Below, piece after piece: positions 1-15,200 of a stretch of 64,000 nt of DNA. The stretch's first letter is position 1. Each line of letters begins with the position of its first letter. The stretch is taken from positions 434,001 to 498,000 of the forward strand of contig JAJKFH010000921.1 of assembly GCA_023333565.1 (NCBI GenBank), read 5' to 3'. This DNA comes from Puffinus mauretanicus (lineage: Eukaryota; Chordata; Aves; Procellariiformes; Procellariidae). A program made the translations under genes and the position numbers. The notes below the pieces were generated by a model, which saw nothing but the letters and a program-made list of their open reading frames with translations, made no database searches and had not been told where the DNA came from.

Positions 1-245
1 AAAACGAGGGGCACAGCCTAACCTGGCCTCCCCAAAGTGCATGCGTCCCGTGAAAAGGAAGTCTCCGTCTCCTGGTTTCACCCCACACTCCAGCAGGGTC
101 TTTATCTGTCCTCGCCAGTTCCCGCTCTCCCCCGTGAGCTGAAAGACTTTGCTCTTCTGCCTGTACAGTTTGTTGACACCGACGTGAATTATGGATTCTT
201 GCTCTTCTGCCTCGTTCGTTACATCTTGAATGGAGCCTCTGATCA
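1..245 (-). CDS. METRNL: METRNL coding exon 4, truncated by the window edge
   Basis: Acceptor TTTCCAG at 252-246. The exon finishes Val188 and encodes residues 189-269, from IRGSIQDVTNEAEEQ to HFGEARLGCAPRF, most of the NTR-like C-terminal domain. The frame is still open at position 1. By family length about 20 or more codons with the last cysteine, the stop and the 3'UTR lie outside. A plus-strand ORF over 37-510 is an antisense shadow. Confidence 0.95.
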
Positions 246-3200
246 CTGGAAACAGAACGAGGACGTAAGGAAGAGTTACCAAAACCCCTCGGGAAGAACC
301 GGCTCCAAACTCAGCCCCGTGCAACCAGGAGGTTCAAGGGTTCAGTTTCACTACAGCAGCCCCAGTTGTGGTCCTCTGTTATTTTTAAAGTTTATATCAG
401 TAACCTCCAGCATATATCTGTATTTGTTACAGTTTGTATTTGTAACCTGTCCAGCAAAGGGCACCCACATATTAAATTTAAACACAAAAATAATTACATC
501 AGAAAAATAACATCAATCTGACAAAGAGTTCTAACAACAAGACACGTGCTTAATGCTCCCTGACAACGTAATTCCTGTTCTTCAGCCATTACAGGTACCA
601 GCTAATACTAATTTCCCCTTTAAACAGGGAAGCATGGAGAATTATTGAAACTTTTGGTCTTTCGTCAACAGTCCACTTTAGGGCAGCAAGTAAAGGCCTC
701 TCCTAGATGCACCCAAGCCTTTGAACTTCTACTTCCATTGAGGTTGCTGGGTCATTCTCTGCCCACCCTGGGGAAGGGCCAGCTGGGCACAGGGTTTTGA
801 GGTCCTTCACACCGCGTCCTCCCCCCTCGCCCATGCACGCAGCCCCTTTAGACCGGTGGAAGTTGCCAAGTGTAAGTAGGCGTCCATCGGTGTTTACAGA
901 TGTCCCATTCAAGTGAGCCACCCGGGGAGAAGGGAGGGGGGAAGCAACAACTCACCAAAATCACTAGTGCAGACAGCCAAGAGGACCTCTGTGTCACTGC
1001 ATGGTCGGCAGGGAGCTGGAGAGAAAGGGCCAGAATTAGCAAAGGACTAGACGATAGTAAATAAATAAACCAGTATTTAAATTAAGCAAAAACGGGACAC
1101 ACACACACACAATTCAAGGACAAGTGGTCCAGAGACCTGTCAGGCATCAAAAACGCTACAAGAAATGGAAGCTAACCCTAGCCCCCAGGAGATTTTTGTA
1201 CTTAAGTAGGAATATGGATCTCTTTAACGCTCCTGCTGGGATATATTATCTAGCAAACACCCCACACGCTCGCTGCGCTTATGCAAAATATGTTTTGATA
1301 CTGGGTGCATTTGCAGCGTGCTCTGCTGTAAATTCAAAGCTCTCGAAAAGCCTTTGAAGATCATGTGCCTTTTAAACTCTGATGGCAAAGCTTCTTTCTT
1401 ACAATTTCTATCAAGTGTTGTTGGGCTATTTGAAAAGCCATTTAGTCTATCACCACATCAAAGATCCAGGAGGTTACAGAGTGGGGGAGGCAAAGAGGGG
1501 AGGAAAAAAAACCCAGCGCATGTGTTTGAGGGCGTCGAGGCAAAGCGGAAACTCGAGCCCGTATCTGTTAGAGCTCAAGCAGCACAAAGACCATTTCCTG
1601 TACTGCTGGAAACATTTGGATATCTGCACTAATCTAATCAATGCAAGAATGTGGCTCCTCTTTGTACTCAGCCAGCTATTTCTGAGGAGAAGGTACTGTA
1701 GTTGCAGTACAGATGTTTCTATAATGCCCTGTTGAGCTCAGGAATTTGCCTACTATCAGGTCTGCCCTGCCCAGCGATGCTAATTAAGTCTGTCCACTGG
1801 CAGCCCAAGGATCGGAGCCCACGTCTTTCACTTGATGTCATCTTGAAGCCGCACTTGCACGTCGGTCAGAGAAATGAAAACCCATCAGGCGTGCTGCTCC
1901 GCCTGGATTAGCACAGGCAAAGGCTGCAGCGAAGCAGGGCTCGCGCTGGAGACAAGGCGAAAGCATTGGAGCTGCAGCTTATTTCATCACGCAGCCCACG
2001 ATCGAACCCCAAGCTGATGCTACCCCACTTCTCCCCACCCCCAAAAATTTTAGGTTTTGAACCTCAACATCTGAAAACACTTAGTTACCAGATTCCCAAA
2101 TAGTCACACCCTTCCTCGCACCCCCGCCCGCTTCCCAGAGAAGTCTATCCATTGCGCGAAGTAGATTTAAACTCGTCTAACCAACGCGTAGCTGGTGCCC
2201 ACGACGCTCGGCTATTAGCCTCCCTCTGTTAGACGGCACAAGCCATTCTTTAACGTAAGAATCGGCAAATCTCTTATTTTTTCAAGGTCCCAGAAAGGCA
2301 GTGATCCAGAAAGAAGGATTATTGAACCAAATCCACCAGATCTGCTCCAGTCAGATGATTAATACACAGTGTAACACGCTGTTTAATAGGATTAAAGAGA
2401 ATGTAAAACGCACATTTCTGGGCAGGGATATTTGAAGGAATAATTCAAGAAGCTCCAAAAAACTTCAAAAGAAGAGACAAGGAATAGGCAAAATAATTTT
2501 GTTAAAGCATATGGATCAATCGGGCATTTCTATTTAGTCGAGTCTGAATGCCTCCAGGGCCTTTAGAAACAAGTCAGCCTTCACCACCCTTCTTTCCCCC
2601 ACATACCATTTCAGCTCTCTTTTTTGGAAAAGTTTGGAAACTGTTTAATATCATGAGAAATACAGAGCCAGCCAAAGCCTGAACATAACTGGAGTACTAT
2701 AATAAATTCAGTCTAAAGATATTTTAATTTTTAGACTCCAGAGATTTTGATTAGTGGCTAGACCAAACATCCAAGTTTCATCTGACAGAGAAAATTATAT
2801 TAGTAACATAACATCTATGGAGTTGGTGCATTCGTGGCACCTACCAAATTCATCCAGGGCAAATGCCCCTCTTCCCCAGCCTCCCTCTGCCCAAAGCGGG
2901 ACCTGAGTCAGATCAACCACACCGAGGGAACCTGCAAACCTGCGCGAATCCTCCAGCGTTTTCACATGGACAGAAGCTCTAAAACAAAGCACAGCTGATG
3001 GACATCCTCAAAATCCACAGTCGGATTTCAGACACTGGATTTGAGATATTTTGTTCTGCAAAGATCTAATAATAAAAAGGCATCTTGGCTTTTTAAAGTC
3101 TGAGTGAAAACAGTCTTGGTTTAGACCAGACATCTCTGTAGTTGGTCCAACCCCATCAGAAAATTGAAAAAGCCAAAATGACTAAGCCATTTTTGTTCTC

Positions 3201-6200
3201 AAAAGGAGTGCAACACAAGCAACAGCATTAAAGATGAAAAACAAAATACTTCAAAAGTGGTTCCTTCCATTTAAATAGACTGACACTATAATAAATCAAA
3301 TGAACAAATCTCCACGTATACACAGAACCAAATCATTTTAATTGTGGACTCTAGGCAAAATCCTGCATCCTTTTTAAATGCAAAAGGAAATTAAAAGTGC
3401 TCAGCATTGCTCACACTAGATCATTACTTGAAACCTACTTCAGACCCATGCTGACTCACAGCAGTTTGGTGGCATGCAAGCTTATTTAACAACCATTTAC
3501 CACCACCCATCACTGCAATACCAGACATATGAAGAACAGAAATCCTCTTCTGTGGAACAATTCCCACATCTGCATTCACAGAGTATCAAATATATCTTGC
3601 AAGTGGCAAAAACAAGGTATGCAAGCACAGATGGAAAGCGAGTCGTGAAGGATTACTGCCGAGGTAAACGGACCATTAAAAAGCAAATAACATTCACTCG
3701 CTACAACCAAAGCTTCATTCCTATAGTCTCATAAAAGAAACAAAATCCTTAGGAGGCAGTGCCTACACTTTCTTTTGAATCACAGCCGTTAAGGAATCGG
3801 TGTGTTTATGCCGCCAGTTAGTGATTTTAGCTGCAGTTCAGCACTCACTCGCTCCGGGATGGGGCGGAGGTGTTTTCCTCCACCAGTAGGTCAAATCGAC
3901 ACACACACCTCAGGCTAAAATGGGAAGCATCCTTACAACTAAAAAAAGAAAACCAAAAAAAGCACTTCACTCATGCACCGCAGGTGAGGATGTTCATTTT
4001 CGGGGGAAACGGCCCCGGTGACTGAACAAGACGGCTGTGTTTGCCGATGCCCGACTCCCTGGGGATGTCTCGAGGGCTGCCCAGGTTCTCGCGTCCAAAA
4101 GCAAGTCTATGAACTTGCAACAACAACAATATCAACGTCAGCTGCTCTAATTCCTTTAAACTCAATAAGCCAAAGAGCCTTAATTCATACAGCAGCAGGG
4201 GAAGGGTAGAAAAAAAAAAAAAGAGAGAAAAGCGACGTTTTATTGAAGCCCTCTGAAGCCCAGATGCCTATAACTCAACTCCACCGCCGGTGGCATAAAG
4301 CCTGCATTGTGCACGTCGGCTGCCGACTCTCCTGGGAATGCCTTTGATGGATTTTGACAGTATCCTGACCTGAAGTAACCTGAGGCAGCCCTCTCCCTCC
4401 ACCCCCCCCGGTCCAGTGCCTCCAAAGGCCTCTCTATTCACCTCCCCGCCGAGGGAGATGTAATTACATCATTCCTCACAAGCCAGCAGTCATGTCCCAG
4501 CTGCTTTGAGCAATTTGCCCTCTGAACCTGATGTTACCGAGGAGGACGTGGCGATACTAACAATAGACCGCACTTGTTGGCCAACAGCTTCGTCAAACGC
4601 GTTGCTGGTCCTCTCCGCGGGGAGGCAGAAACGCTCAGGAAGAGAGAGGGACCTGCCCTGCGGAGATGCCATGAGCTCCAGAAGGTCCCCAGCTCAGCCA
4701 GCAGCGGGGAGTTGAGTTGTCTAGAAGGGATCTCCTCCAGTGTTGGGGATGAATTTAAGCGCACCTTTAGTGCTGCAGTTTAGCATGAGTCTTCTCTGCC
4801 TTGGGAGCTTGTGCTTGGGTGCTGCTGTCCTCTCTCAGCACACACACACAACTCCAGTCCTTCCTCCTTTGGTTTGCGACATTTGCACGCAACCCTTCTA
4901 TCCTCTGAAAATAGGAGATGGGGTTATTTGAAGGGCCATCGTCATGGTTTAGGATGACAGGACCCTGCAGGAACACGCAGTGAGACGTGCTGGCTCTGGC
5001 TGCAGGTCACAGAAACCACGTCAATGGGCCTGATCTTCTTTTGAAACATTTCTGTTTCAACAGCCACCCATGGGTCCGACTGACCTTACCTTACCCCAAA
5101 ACCAGCTTCCAGCCCCTAAGTAAGAAGTCTCCTCCGGCTGTCCTGGATTTTCTCAACACGCTCCACCACCTCATAGCTATCAAGACGACTAGATGAACCA
5201 GGCTGCAGGTTCACACACTGCAAAGCTCCACTCGCTGAGCCCAGAAGACCTTCTCCATCCACCCTACGTCTCTGGGTAGGCTCTGCTGAGCGTACATCGC
5301 TGCTCCGGCAGCACGCACAGGAAGAGAGAAGTGAAAATGTTTAACACAAAGCAATTGCAGAAAACCGCTTTACCGAGGAATACCCTTTGGTTTTATTAAG
5401 CAGCTCGTATACGCGTGCGGTGTGGTAGAGGTGTGGATGGTGGGGGAGGGAAACGTAGAGCTGATTATCTGCGCTTCCAGTTTCCGTGGCATACATCGCC
5501 CACACGTTAGTATTTCTGAAAAATCCTTTGAAGAGCAATGAGACCTTTTATGTACCAAAAGCTACTGAGGAGGCCCCGGCAGGGTTGGAGCATTATTTTC
5601 TGTTAGTTCTAGGTTTAAATCTTTTGATTAAAACAAGTAGCCTTTTTTCTCGCACGCTCAGCAGAAGACATTCAAATGGGTCTTGTCGCAGACCAGGCTG
5701 ATTTAAGCCAAGCCAGCCCGTACTGCAGCACCTCAAGCCGTATCAGTGTGGGGCCACGGCAGACCCGTCTTCCGGATGAAAGCTCTCAGCCTGACATCAC
5801 CATTAGTTCATATGGAACAAAAAAAACCCACCCACACCCTTCAAATTCTTGCCGACAGCTCTGTAATTGCAACCGTACTGGAAAGGGCATCATAGGATGA
5901 GTCTCCTTCCTGGAAACACGGAGTACAGACTTCCGAGAGCAGATTATAAAAATAGAGATGCGGTTTCTCCAATGATGGTGCATTTCTCAGTCATTTTTCT
6001 GAGCCCAAAGCAGAAATGACTATGTCTCAACTGACTACTGGATCAGTGATTTAGCTGGGAGAGAAGAGCTTAAGGGCAAACATCATACGAGCAATTAAAA
6101 AAAAAAAAATCTTGCCCTGATCCTGCTTTAACTAATTAAAAGGTAGAATAAATCCTTGTAATTATTTCTTCCTAAGTTTGCCTAGGCTTCCTCTCTGAAG

Positions 6201-9200
6201 AGGCAACACTTCTGCCACGAAACAAACCCCTCACAGCTCATAGCCCAAACGAAAAGACCTGCTACTTTGCAGTGGAGGTGGACAAGAATTTGACAACCCC
6301 TCTGGTTTACCAGGCTTTGAGTAGTCATCTCCTTTCTAGATAGACCTTCAACTTTCCTCACCCCCTCAGAAAGCTCTTCCTGAGCAAGCCAAAACAACAT
6401 TCAACCTCAAAACACTCACAACCCCCACACCGAAACGCCACCTAAACTACATCAATGCATCTGCACGTCGGTGCATCTCAAATTTAAAATGAACATCCTA
6501 GCTGGGAGCTCAGGCCAGCAGAGCTGCACCCAGCACACCTGCATTTAACATAATACCTGCAGCCACGCAGAGAGGGAGAACGCGGCCAGATGACACAGAG
6601 CATCTCCGCAGCTGGGCTGGAAGTTACTGACACCCAGTCACAACACACAGAGGAGCTCTCTCATCGCTCTTTTGTTTTACAAGGTTTTCCTGTCTTTGGA
6701 TGGGATAGGATTACACGGCTTTCTGCAAGCGCTGCACTTTTTCCAACGTGTCAGTAGGAAAACGCCAAGTCAGGGAGCAAACACGAGAGTTGGACTTGCG
6801 CTGCTCCCAGCCCCCTGGCTCAATAAGCCTCGGACACGGGATCCAAAGGGATTGTGCCTCTTCGATGAATAGAAGTTAATGCTATGAATAACATACTGAG
6901 GGAGTTTAGTGCTCTTCTGAAGGCAGAAGAATTCATCCCCACATTCGCTAGAAAGTTAATCTGAGCCCCTGTGCTGAGCAGAAAAGGCAGCTCAGATCAA
7001 GGATCATGAGCAAAGACGCAAAACTCAAAGACTCCCTTCTTCTACAGCCAAGATTTGGTACAGGACAAGATGGTGATTCAGCAGCTGGACCAAAATCATG
7101 CTGCAATGGACATTCTCCCCCGAGTTCTTTACGTGAAGCAGGGATACGGGTGATTTTACCTCTGCAGAAAAGAAAGTGTCAACTCCAGTTCCTTGCCTTA
7201 GCTCGTTTCTAACATTCAGTTCAACTTGCACATATGTAGAAGTTTCCAGAAGTAAGTTGGAAAATATAGACACTGGCCAAGAACAATTTAAACCTGCAAA
7301 TAAGTTTAATGAAATGCAGACTTTTATATGCTGTGGCATGGATTGTGCCAAGAGAATTGAGTTAATACCACTTCCTTCCTGCAAAGAAAGGATGAAAAAA
7401 GCATATTGAAAACCTCAGCATTAGACATGTGATGACCTTTGTGTTCTGAGAAACGTTAAGACAAGAGACCATAAACCAGAAATCTATCTTTGCACAGAGT
7501 TGTCTTCCAAAAGGGTATTAAAGTCCTTAAGTACCAAAGACGACTATTTATGTAAACAGTGTGAGGAAGAGATTTGGTACTGGGCAAGCTCCATTTGCAA
7601 CAGCTTTCAAAATGAAACTTGGCTCAGCAGCTACAGAGCACGTAAGGATCCTCTGGGATTGCAGAGTCAATGCCTTTTTGCTGTTCCAAGATGCAGCACC
7701 CATTCTAACAAATGAGCTGAAAGGTCAGCTAGAAACACAAACAGCCATTTGTTTAAAAATTAAAAAAAAAAGGAATGAAAAAAAATCACAGAGCAGTTTT
7801 TATTCAAGCAGCATTAGACACTATTAAACTCTACCTCCAGGCCCATGCATGAGTTGCATCAACCCAGGAGAAATTCTGAGAAGTGCCATATCTTCAAGAC
7901 ACTCCTCTCCATCCCACCTCCTCTGGGCTGCCTATTGCTCCATCGGGAAAAAATGACGCCCGTCCCAAACACCGTCTCCCTTCCTGCCCTCCTGCCCTCC
8001 TGCCGCCCGCGGCCAACAGGCGCAGCTCAGTCTCCATCACTCCCCGACCCCCTCCACCCTCTCGATCCCAGGGCAGCGCTCAAAGAGCAGCGCCGGGCTT
8101 CGGGCTCCCGCGCTGCCAGGGCAAAACCCCGGTGCCGGGGTGGGCAGCGACGTAATGGTAACAGGATTAGTGCCAACTCCCAGCTGGGCTCCTACACTTA
8201 CCCGCTGCATCACCAGCACTATAAAAATCCCCAGTTACAGTCAAGCCTGCGACGTATCGTGTCCAAAAAGCCCTACTCAGCAGATCAAATTTTCAGTTAA
8301 ATTCCTTCTGTCTGAATTGCAGCGGAAAAGAGAAGCCCAGCAAACAAGAAGTGTCTCTGCCACCGTACCAGTCCCCGATTCTGTGCAAGCAGCATTTGTA
8401 ATCATCTGCCATTTCTTTGCTTTCTCTCTCCCCTTTCCTAACTGCAATTAAAGAGAAAAGCAGGCAGCAAGGTAACTGCTGGGAATTTCTCCTGCTGTAT
8501 GTGCACAAGACACCAATATAAAGCCATAAAAAAATATATCTATTTGTTTATCTCACAGAAAATGCCTCTCTCCTTCCTCAAACCTTCCGCTGCTGCCCAA
8601 GTGGGATTAGGAACGGGAAGCGCTGGGCAGGCGCGAGGATTTCCGAGTTGCTGGAAGTCAGAGGTGCCCCCGGACGGTTGAGGGACTCCTCTGGTCTCCT
8701 CCGACCTTGCAGCAGAGGAAGGGCTGGGGCAGGACCCACCAGCCCAGGCTGCAGCATCGCACCTCCACGCTGCCCACCTACCGCCCAGCAGCACAGGACC
8801 ACAGCAAATAGTTCTGCTGCCTCAAAACCCACCAGGATTTAGGGCTTGGCTCTAAAATTCACTCAGAAAATTTCTATTCTTCTTCTAAGGAAAATGTCGT
8901 TCCAAAGCCTTGTGAAAGCACACGCTAATCAGATCTAGGAAAACACAAAGTTTTGATGTCTTGTTTGGTTTTGTCTCCGACGGCTAACAAAACAGCTGAG
9001 ACGTCACCCAGTGCTTGCAGGGCAGAAAGTGAAAAAGTAAGGTGGTTTTCCCTCCCTGCCCTGGGGAAGCCGTGCAGCCAGGCACGGGGCTCCGGTGCCG
9101 GAGCTTCCCTCTGCCCCTGCCAGGGCTGCAGGAGGGGCTGGAGCCAGCACCTACCCCCAGGCTGGATACGTGCCAGGAACGCAAAGCCTTCCCTGCCTCC

Positions 9201-12200
9201 CCACCACCCTCCTCTTCGGTCCGGTCCATTAATGCCTCCTATGGAGCACGGGAATAGAATTAAGTAACAAGTTACTGGTTAAACTTAAACCCTGAGAGTG
9301 GAGTAATGACAGATCAAAGATTAAGTGAGTCTTAAAAAAAAAAAAAAAAAAAAAGAATAAGAAAAAAAAAAAGTAGCATATGTGCACTCACATCCACACA
9401 GGTCCTTCTCCTGCCTGTTTCTAGAAATCAAATTCTTTTTTGTATGTGGGAGAGCTCTGAAGGAACAAGGCCAGTTTTCATCTTAAAACCACATTGATTT
9501 GATCAGCCTGTTCTTGAGGGGGAGTGTGGAAGGGCTACATCTCCCGCAGTGAGATGGGCAGTGTTATGACATTGTTCAGTTATCCCCCAAAAAAGTTACT
9601 TGAGGTTTTCCATTTGTAACAGGAAAAGCTTTGAGATACATACAGCTTTTCTTACTGAACAGCACACATTTCTTTGTCATGTCAAGATCATTCACTGGTT
9701 CTACGTAAGCCTGGACTTTACGTAAGCCTGGACTTTTTCCTTTTTTTCTTTTTTTTTTTGCCTTAAATTTCTCACATCCATCTATACATAGATGAAGTTG
9801 GCGTAAAGCTGCTAACGGTTCTGTTGGGGCAGAGGTGCATCCTACACAAACACGAACGATCCTGGGGGATTTCAGGCAGTGGAAAGCCGGGCCAGGCTCC
9901 ACGGGCACAGGCCAGCACTAACGATCACTACGGGTCTCCCCGCAGCAGGGCTCCGACCCCGAAAGCACACGGACACACACCAGAGTTTGTGCCTGTTGCA
10001 GGACTCAATGCCCAAATCCCGCACAGGAGTCGGAGCGCTGCGGAAAGATACCCGAGGAGGCACCCACACAACCCGCACAAAAAAATCCTTCCACAAATTT
10101 TGCATCAGCAGCAGAAGTTAATGCAGGATCAAAGCTGCGTGTCCTACGGCAGCAGCTTTTTGACCCAGTATTAAGCCTCCCAAGGTCAGATTTAACATAT
10201 CACAGCTTTGGGTCCAGGGGAGCTTCCAAGTATCTGTGCAATATTACAGTGTATATTTTCTGGCTTCTGGCTTTCTGGCTTCGCAGATTTAGGCGAAAGA
10301 GATTTTCTGTCGTGCAAATCAAGGCTCTAACACGTGAAGAATTTGGCCCATGTTTCACTAAGTTTCTTATTCCTCCGGGAAGGTGGGGGGTGGGAGGAGG
10401 AATGCGGTTCCCCCGCCCTCCCATCCCTTCTTTAACTACAGCCTCAGGAATTAGCAAACTAAACAGTTTTGCAGAGCAAGCACAGAGCATTATTAAAGAC
10501 TGCCAAGCAACTCCGTTGGATTGCAAATCTGTTTGTGGGACCATCTTCCACAGTACATAAAGGTCAGGGCAAAGCAGAGCCCCAGCTGCCCGGACAATAC
10601 ACCTGACTGCTTATTGGGTTTGACTGCCCACTGAGTTGAGAAATAAGCTAACGGCATTCGTGGCCAGTCTAGCAAAAATAAGCTATTTTCTTACCCCCTC
10701 TCCCCTGCAGCTGTGTATTTATCATCGCAGCTCCATTGTCACCTCCGCTGCCCACTGCAAACCCAACTACTGTCCTGGCAACATCAAAGGCCAAGCGGGG
10801 CCAGAGGAGCCTGCTGTCAAACTCATTTTCTTGGGGGAAGGAGAAATTAAATTAAGGCATCCCTCCAATTTGGGGTTTTTTTTTTTTAGGTGAAGACTTC
10901 TCAGTTCAACATTTTTGACCTTACTGAGGCTCAGCTCCTGAAAACGTCACCCTTGCTCAGTTTAGGAACACGTAAGAGCGTGTGTGTTCCCCGAGCATCA
11001 GAACTGCGCTTTGAAGTCATTTCACACAGGGAGAAACCCAAAAACTTTGCTCTCAAACTTCCCCCCCCCCCCCCAGTCACTCATTCGCTGCAAATCGGAC
11101 CACTTTAGGCACATGAATAATTAGAGCAGGTTTCTAGCGCCTCAGAATTAATCCCACTCCAGGCTCTGTTACACAGCAGCCAGCCTGACCAATTTAGATG
11201 TTGACCCGTGACACCCAGTTCAGGGATATGCTCTCAGAAACTACCTTAAAATGTGCTTTTTTAGATACATCTAGGGTTAGGGAATGCTGTTTACTCTTTC
11301 ATAACAAGTTACTTTGTGTCTGGTTTTGTATCATCGTTTACTATGGGAAAAGACCTGAAAGTTACTGGGGAAGACCTTCCTGCAAGGAGGGTGAGCACAG
11401 AAAAAACTATTCAGAAAATAACATATCCTAAAGCAGGAGTGTCAAAAGGGTCCCTTACAAGGCCAATAATTGAAGTGTATTTTGAACAACTGCATTAAAG
11501 GCTGTTTTCTGGTGGTTTTCTCTTAAAACTTGCGGCTGACCTTTTAGAAAGAGAAAAGGCATATAAAAGAACAGCAAGCCTTTAGCTGCACCGCTGAGCC
11601 TACCTTACACGCCACCCCAGCACGTACCCAGACTTCTAGAACAGATCCCTCGGCTTTGCTTTGCTGCTCGTTATGCATTTCACCCGCAAATCCCGGTGGA
11701 GGAGCGCGAGATCAATTCTGTTCAATCAAACCAGACCACGCTCAGATTGGCTTTGTCCCCCTAGCACAGCTTAACCCCAAGAGGTATGAGAGTTTTACCC
11801 TCTGCAGAAAACTGGGGCCGGGGGGGGGTGAAGGCAAAGCAAGCCATTTTTCTCATCTCATGGGGGGTGTTGGAAAATAGACCCCTGCCCACCCCGCAGC
11901 ACTCCGGGGTGCTCCCACCCCTGCCACGTAGCACGGTGCCAACACCTCGGATGGTCACAGTGACTCAAGCAGAACCTGTGCTAAGCAGAAAGGTCGCGGG
12001 GACTTTCAATTTAAGTGTTCCAAGCGCCTCTTTCCATCACCTCTTCTGCTAACGGCGGCGATGAGCACAGCGGGGACCGGCCGCGATTTCCATTTTGCGG
12101 ATACCTCGGCAGGGAGCGGGCACGCCAGCCGCAGCTCCTGCTCACCGGCCTCTGGGGCAAAAAGCACGAATGTTTCCACCCCAGCAAGAAATGAAAAATA

Positions 12201-15200
12201 CACCAGTGCATCTGCTGCTTCAGGCTACAAAAAGCTCAGCAGCGCATTCAGCCTCCAAGAAAGAAAAAAAAAAAAAAAATTGATATTTGGGAGCAACTAG
12301 AGGAAAGCGCGAGGTTGGGAGCCTACGAGCTGCGATGACCGCAGCGCTCCGGGAGAACACGTGCAGAGAGATGGCGGATTGGTGCCCACCTCTGCCACCC
12401 CAAACTGCACTAAAGATCAAAAGTTAAGAGGGGTGCTTCAAAAAGCCATTTGTTAGTAGAAACGCTGGCACAGCCCAAATACTTATGAGCTTTCTTAATT
12501 TCCAATCTGTTTTCTCAGGCCAGTGAATTAACAGCATACAGGAAATAGCTGAATACTGTTCTTAATTAGTTAACTGGATTTATCCAGTTTTGCCTTGTTT
12601 TTCAGATACCCACTTGAGCGCTGTACCTCTTATCTAGTAATATTCTCAGCCAGGTACCCAGCATTAATAAAGAAAACGTATAAAACAGTTACTAGAACCT
12701 GCACTAAGTCGGTAGATGCCATCAAGATAAAGGGACATTTTTGTTAAAGTTTGACTTCTTTACTACACAAAAGCGGGTGGGTAATGAAAGGGTTTCAATT
12801 TACCTCCTGAGCTCTAACAACCAAATTACCGCCATCCCCATGAGTGTGCAATGGGAAAAGCAAACTACAGACCTTACGCAAAGCTGGATCCAGAGCTTGG
12901 ATGCGACACTCTTGAAACAGACTTCAGGTAACAAAATAAAGGTCTTTTGGTGGGAGGGGGGGAAGAGGATTGATCTTCCTCTCCAAAACGTTTGGTCAAA
13001 CCTACGGATTCTTGTTTCAGACTAGCTGAGCAGAAGCTGAAGAACTCAATAGCAAAGGACTATCAAGGGACCTTCACACTTTTCACAGGAATTTAACCCA
13101 AGCAGCTTGCTGCGGTGCAAGGCAGACCTAGACCAGGCACACGCTCCCGACAGCTGAGAAGCCCATGTGGGTCATCACCTTCAGAGAACTTCTAGGAACT
13201 ATATGGCCAAACAACACTTTTGCCAAAACCTCCGCCTACTTGCCAGTATAGGCACTATAGCAGAGCCCCACAGTATTTTCTTCCAGCACAAGCGGAAAAG
13301 GTCAGAATCAACAGAATTCAACAACCTAAACGAGTTCTGCTGCCTCTCAAATGGCCTCGGGCCAAAATGTCACCGTGCCTCAGTTCTTCAGTTGGGCAAA
13401 CACCAGGGCTTCGGAGCCTTCCTGCAAGCATGAGCTGAAGTTAATGGACCATCAGCGTGGATGGGAACTATGTAGGGCTCCAATCCAAAACTTCATCTGA
13501 AATCAAAAGCACTTTCAGTCACCCATCGCTTTGGGTATCAAGAGGAGAACGCACCCATCAGGATGACTGAACTGTCAAGCTGACCCTTCCCAGGGACTAC
13601 TCACTGACATACAATGGTGACAAGCGCTGTAGCATGCTTGCCTTCGCTCCTCTTCCCGGCTTAAGAAACTACAAACCTCCAGAAAGGTGCTTTTCTGCTG
13701 GTTACTATCACAGTAAAAACCATCCCACGCCAAATTTCAGCAATCTGAATTAAAACCTATCGGTATACTACAAATACTTCCTACAGTTAGGGAAACCTTA
13801 AGAGAATGTGATAAGGCAGACTCGGAGCCAAGAAAAGGGTTAAATCCCCAAACTCTGGAAAGTTTTAAGACTGCACTGTGTCATTCAACCTTCCCGAGAA
13901 AAGGGAAAGGCCAATTCAGAACCTGTGTATGTTTTCTACTGAATTATTTGCTAGACTCTGATTAAGTGGGAAAGAATGACTGTAAACTAATAAAACTTGA
14001 GGTTTTCTAATTAAACCACAGGCACCCTGCCAAGCATTGCTGATTTGTTGATGCACCCTGCAATGTCAGGACTCTGAGGACACAACAGGTCATTAAAGTA
14101 TTAAACAGATGACTTATACTCTTTAATCAGAGCTGGGATGCCAGGTTAGGAAGAGAGAGTAAACTCAAGGGCAGAGTACAATAATTATCACTAGGAAACA
14201 AACACACCGTTTAGCAAAGTGGAGAGAAGTTGTTAGCGAGGAGTTATTGCACAAGGAAAGGGCTGGATCACGGAGCCCCACACCTGGGTCTTTTATGATG
14301 GTTGTCTCCCCCCCCCCGCAGTAAGAAAAGAAGGTGATATTTGTGATTTTCCGTCCTTCGCCATCAGACGAAGCGCTGCGGCGTTAAGCAAGACCAGGAA
14401 ACGCGCGAGCCTCTGCCCAGCTCTGCCAGCGCATCTCAGCCCCATCTGCAGCAGCACCTCGCGCCTGCGTCGTCTCTTCACACGTACCGGCAGCTCCGCC
14501 GAGCGCCGTCAAACTGCAACTCGGAGATGAGCAGGCTCGTTTTTCCGGTGTGCAACAGGCAAAACACTGCAAGCCACGTTTGTGAGCAAGGGACAAGTAG
14601 GTTTGGAGAGAAATGCAGAGCCTTAAATCCAGTTTTCAGCTCCTTAAGGTCAGCACTCGCCTCTGGCTTGAGCCTCCTCTCCGATGAAGAGGCCACCAGT
14701 GATCTCAGTCAGTTGACTGTAAACTTCCTCTCCAAATGAACAGCTCAGTAAAGGGCATTTATTTGGAGGTTTCACAGAAAAACTAGAAGCAGCTCCAGAA
14801 GAAAGGAGGTCCTGCAAAGAGCCCCAAATATATTGCTCTATAGAAGCCTCACAAGGCAGCTATTTGGCAGTTTCCCCAGACATATAGATATTTATAGGAG
14901 AATAAAAGTGCTCATCCAACTGAGTAGTGGAAAGAGTCATGTATGGCATTTTCATCATGGTTTCACCCCCCGCCGCCCCTCCCCAGAGTCTGGGGATCCA
15001 AAAAAAGGCAAGAGAAATAATTTAAAATACAATAGAGATCCCTAGTTTGCCCTGAAGGCTCTGCTGATGAACTATTAAAGAGCTTCTTCTGTCCAAAGAA
15101 GACACTTGGAGCGTGAAGCAGATAGCCCACCACATTGCTTTAGAGGACAGCACTGAAATTCAACCAGCGTCTGTTACAGCTGAAAATACAGCAGTCACAG

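Noticed and set aside
37..510. 157-codon plus-strand ORF
   Set aside because: Antisense shadow of METRNL exon 4 and adjoining intron; no family resemblance.
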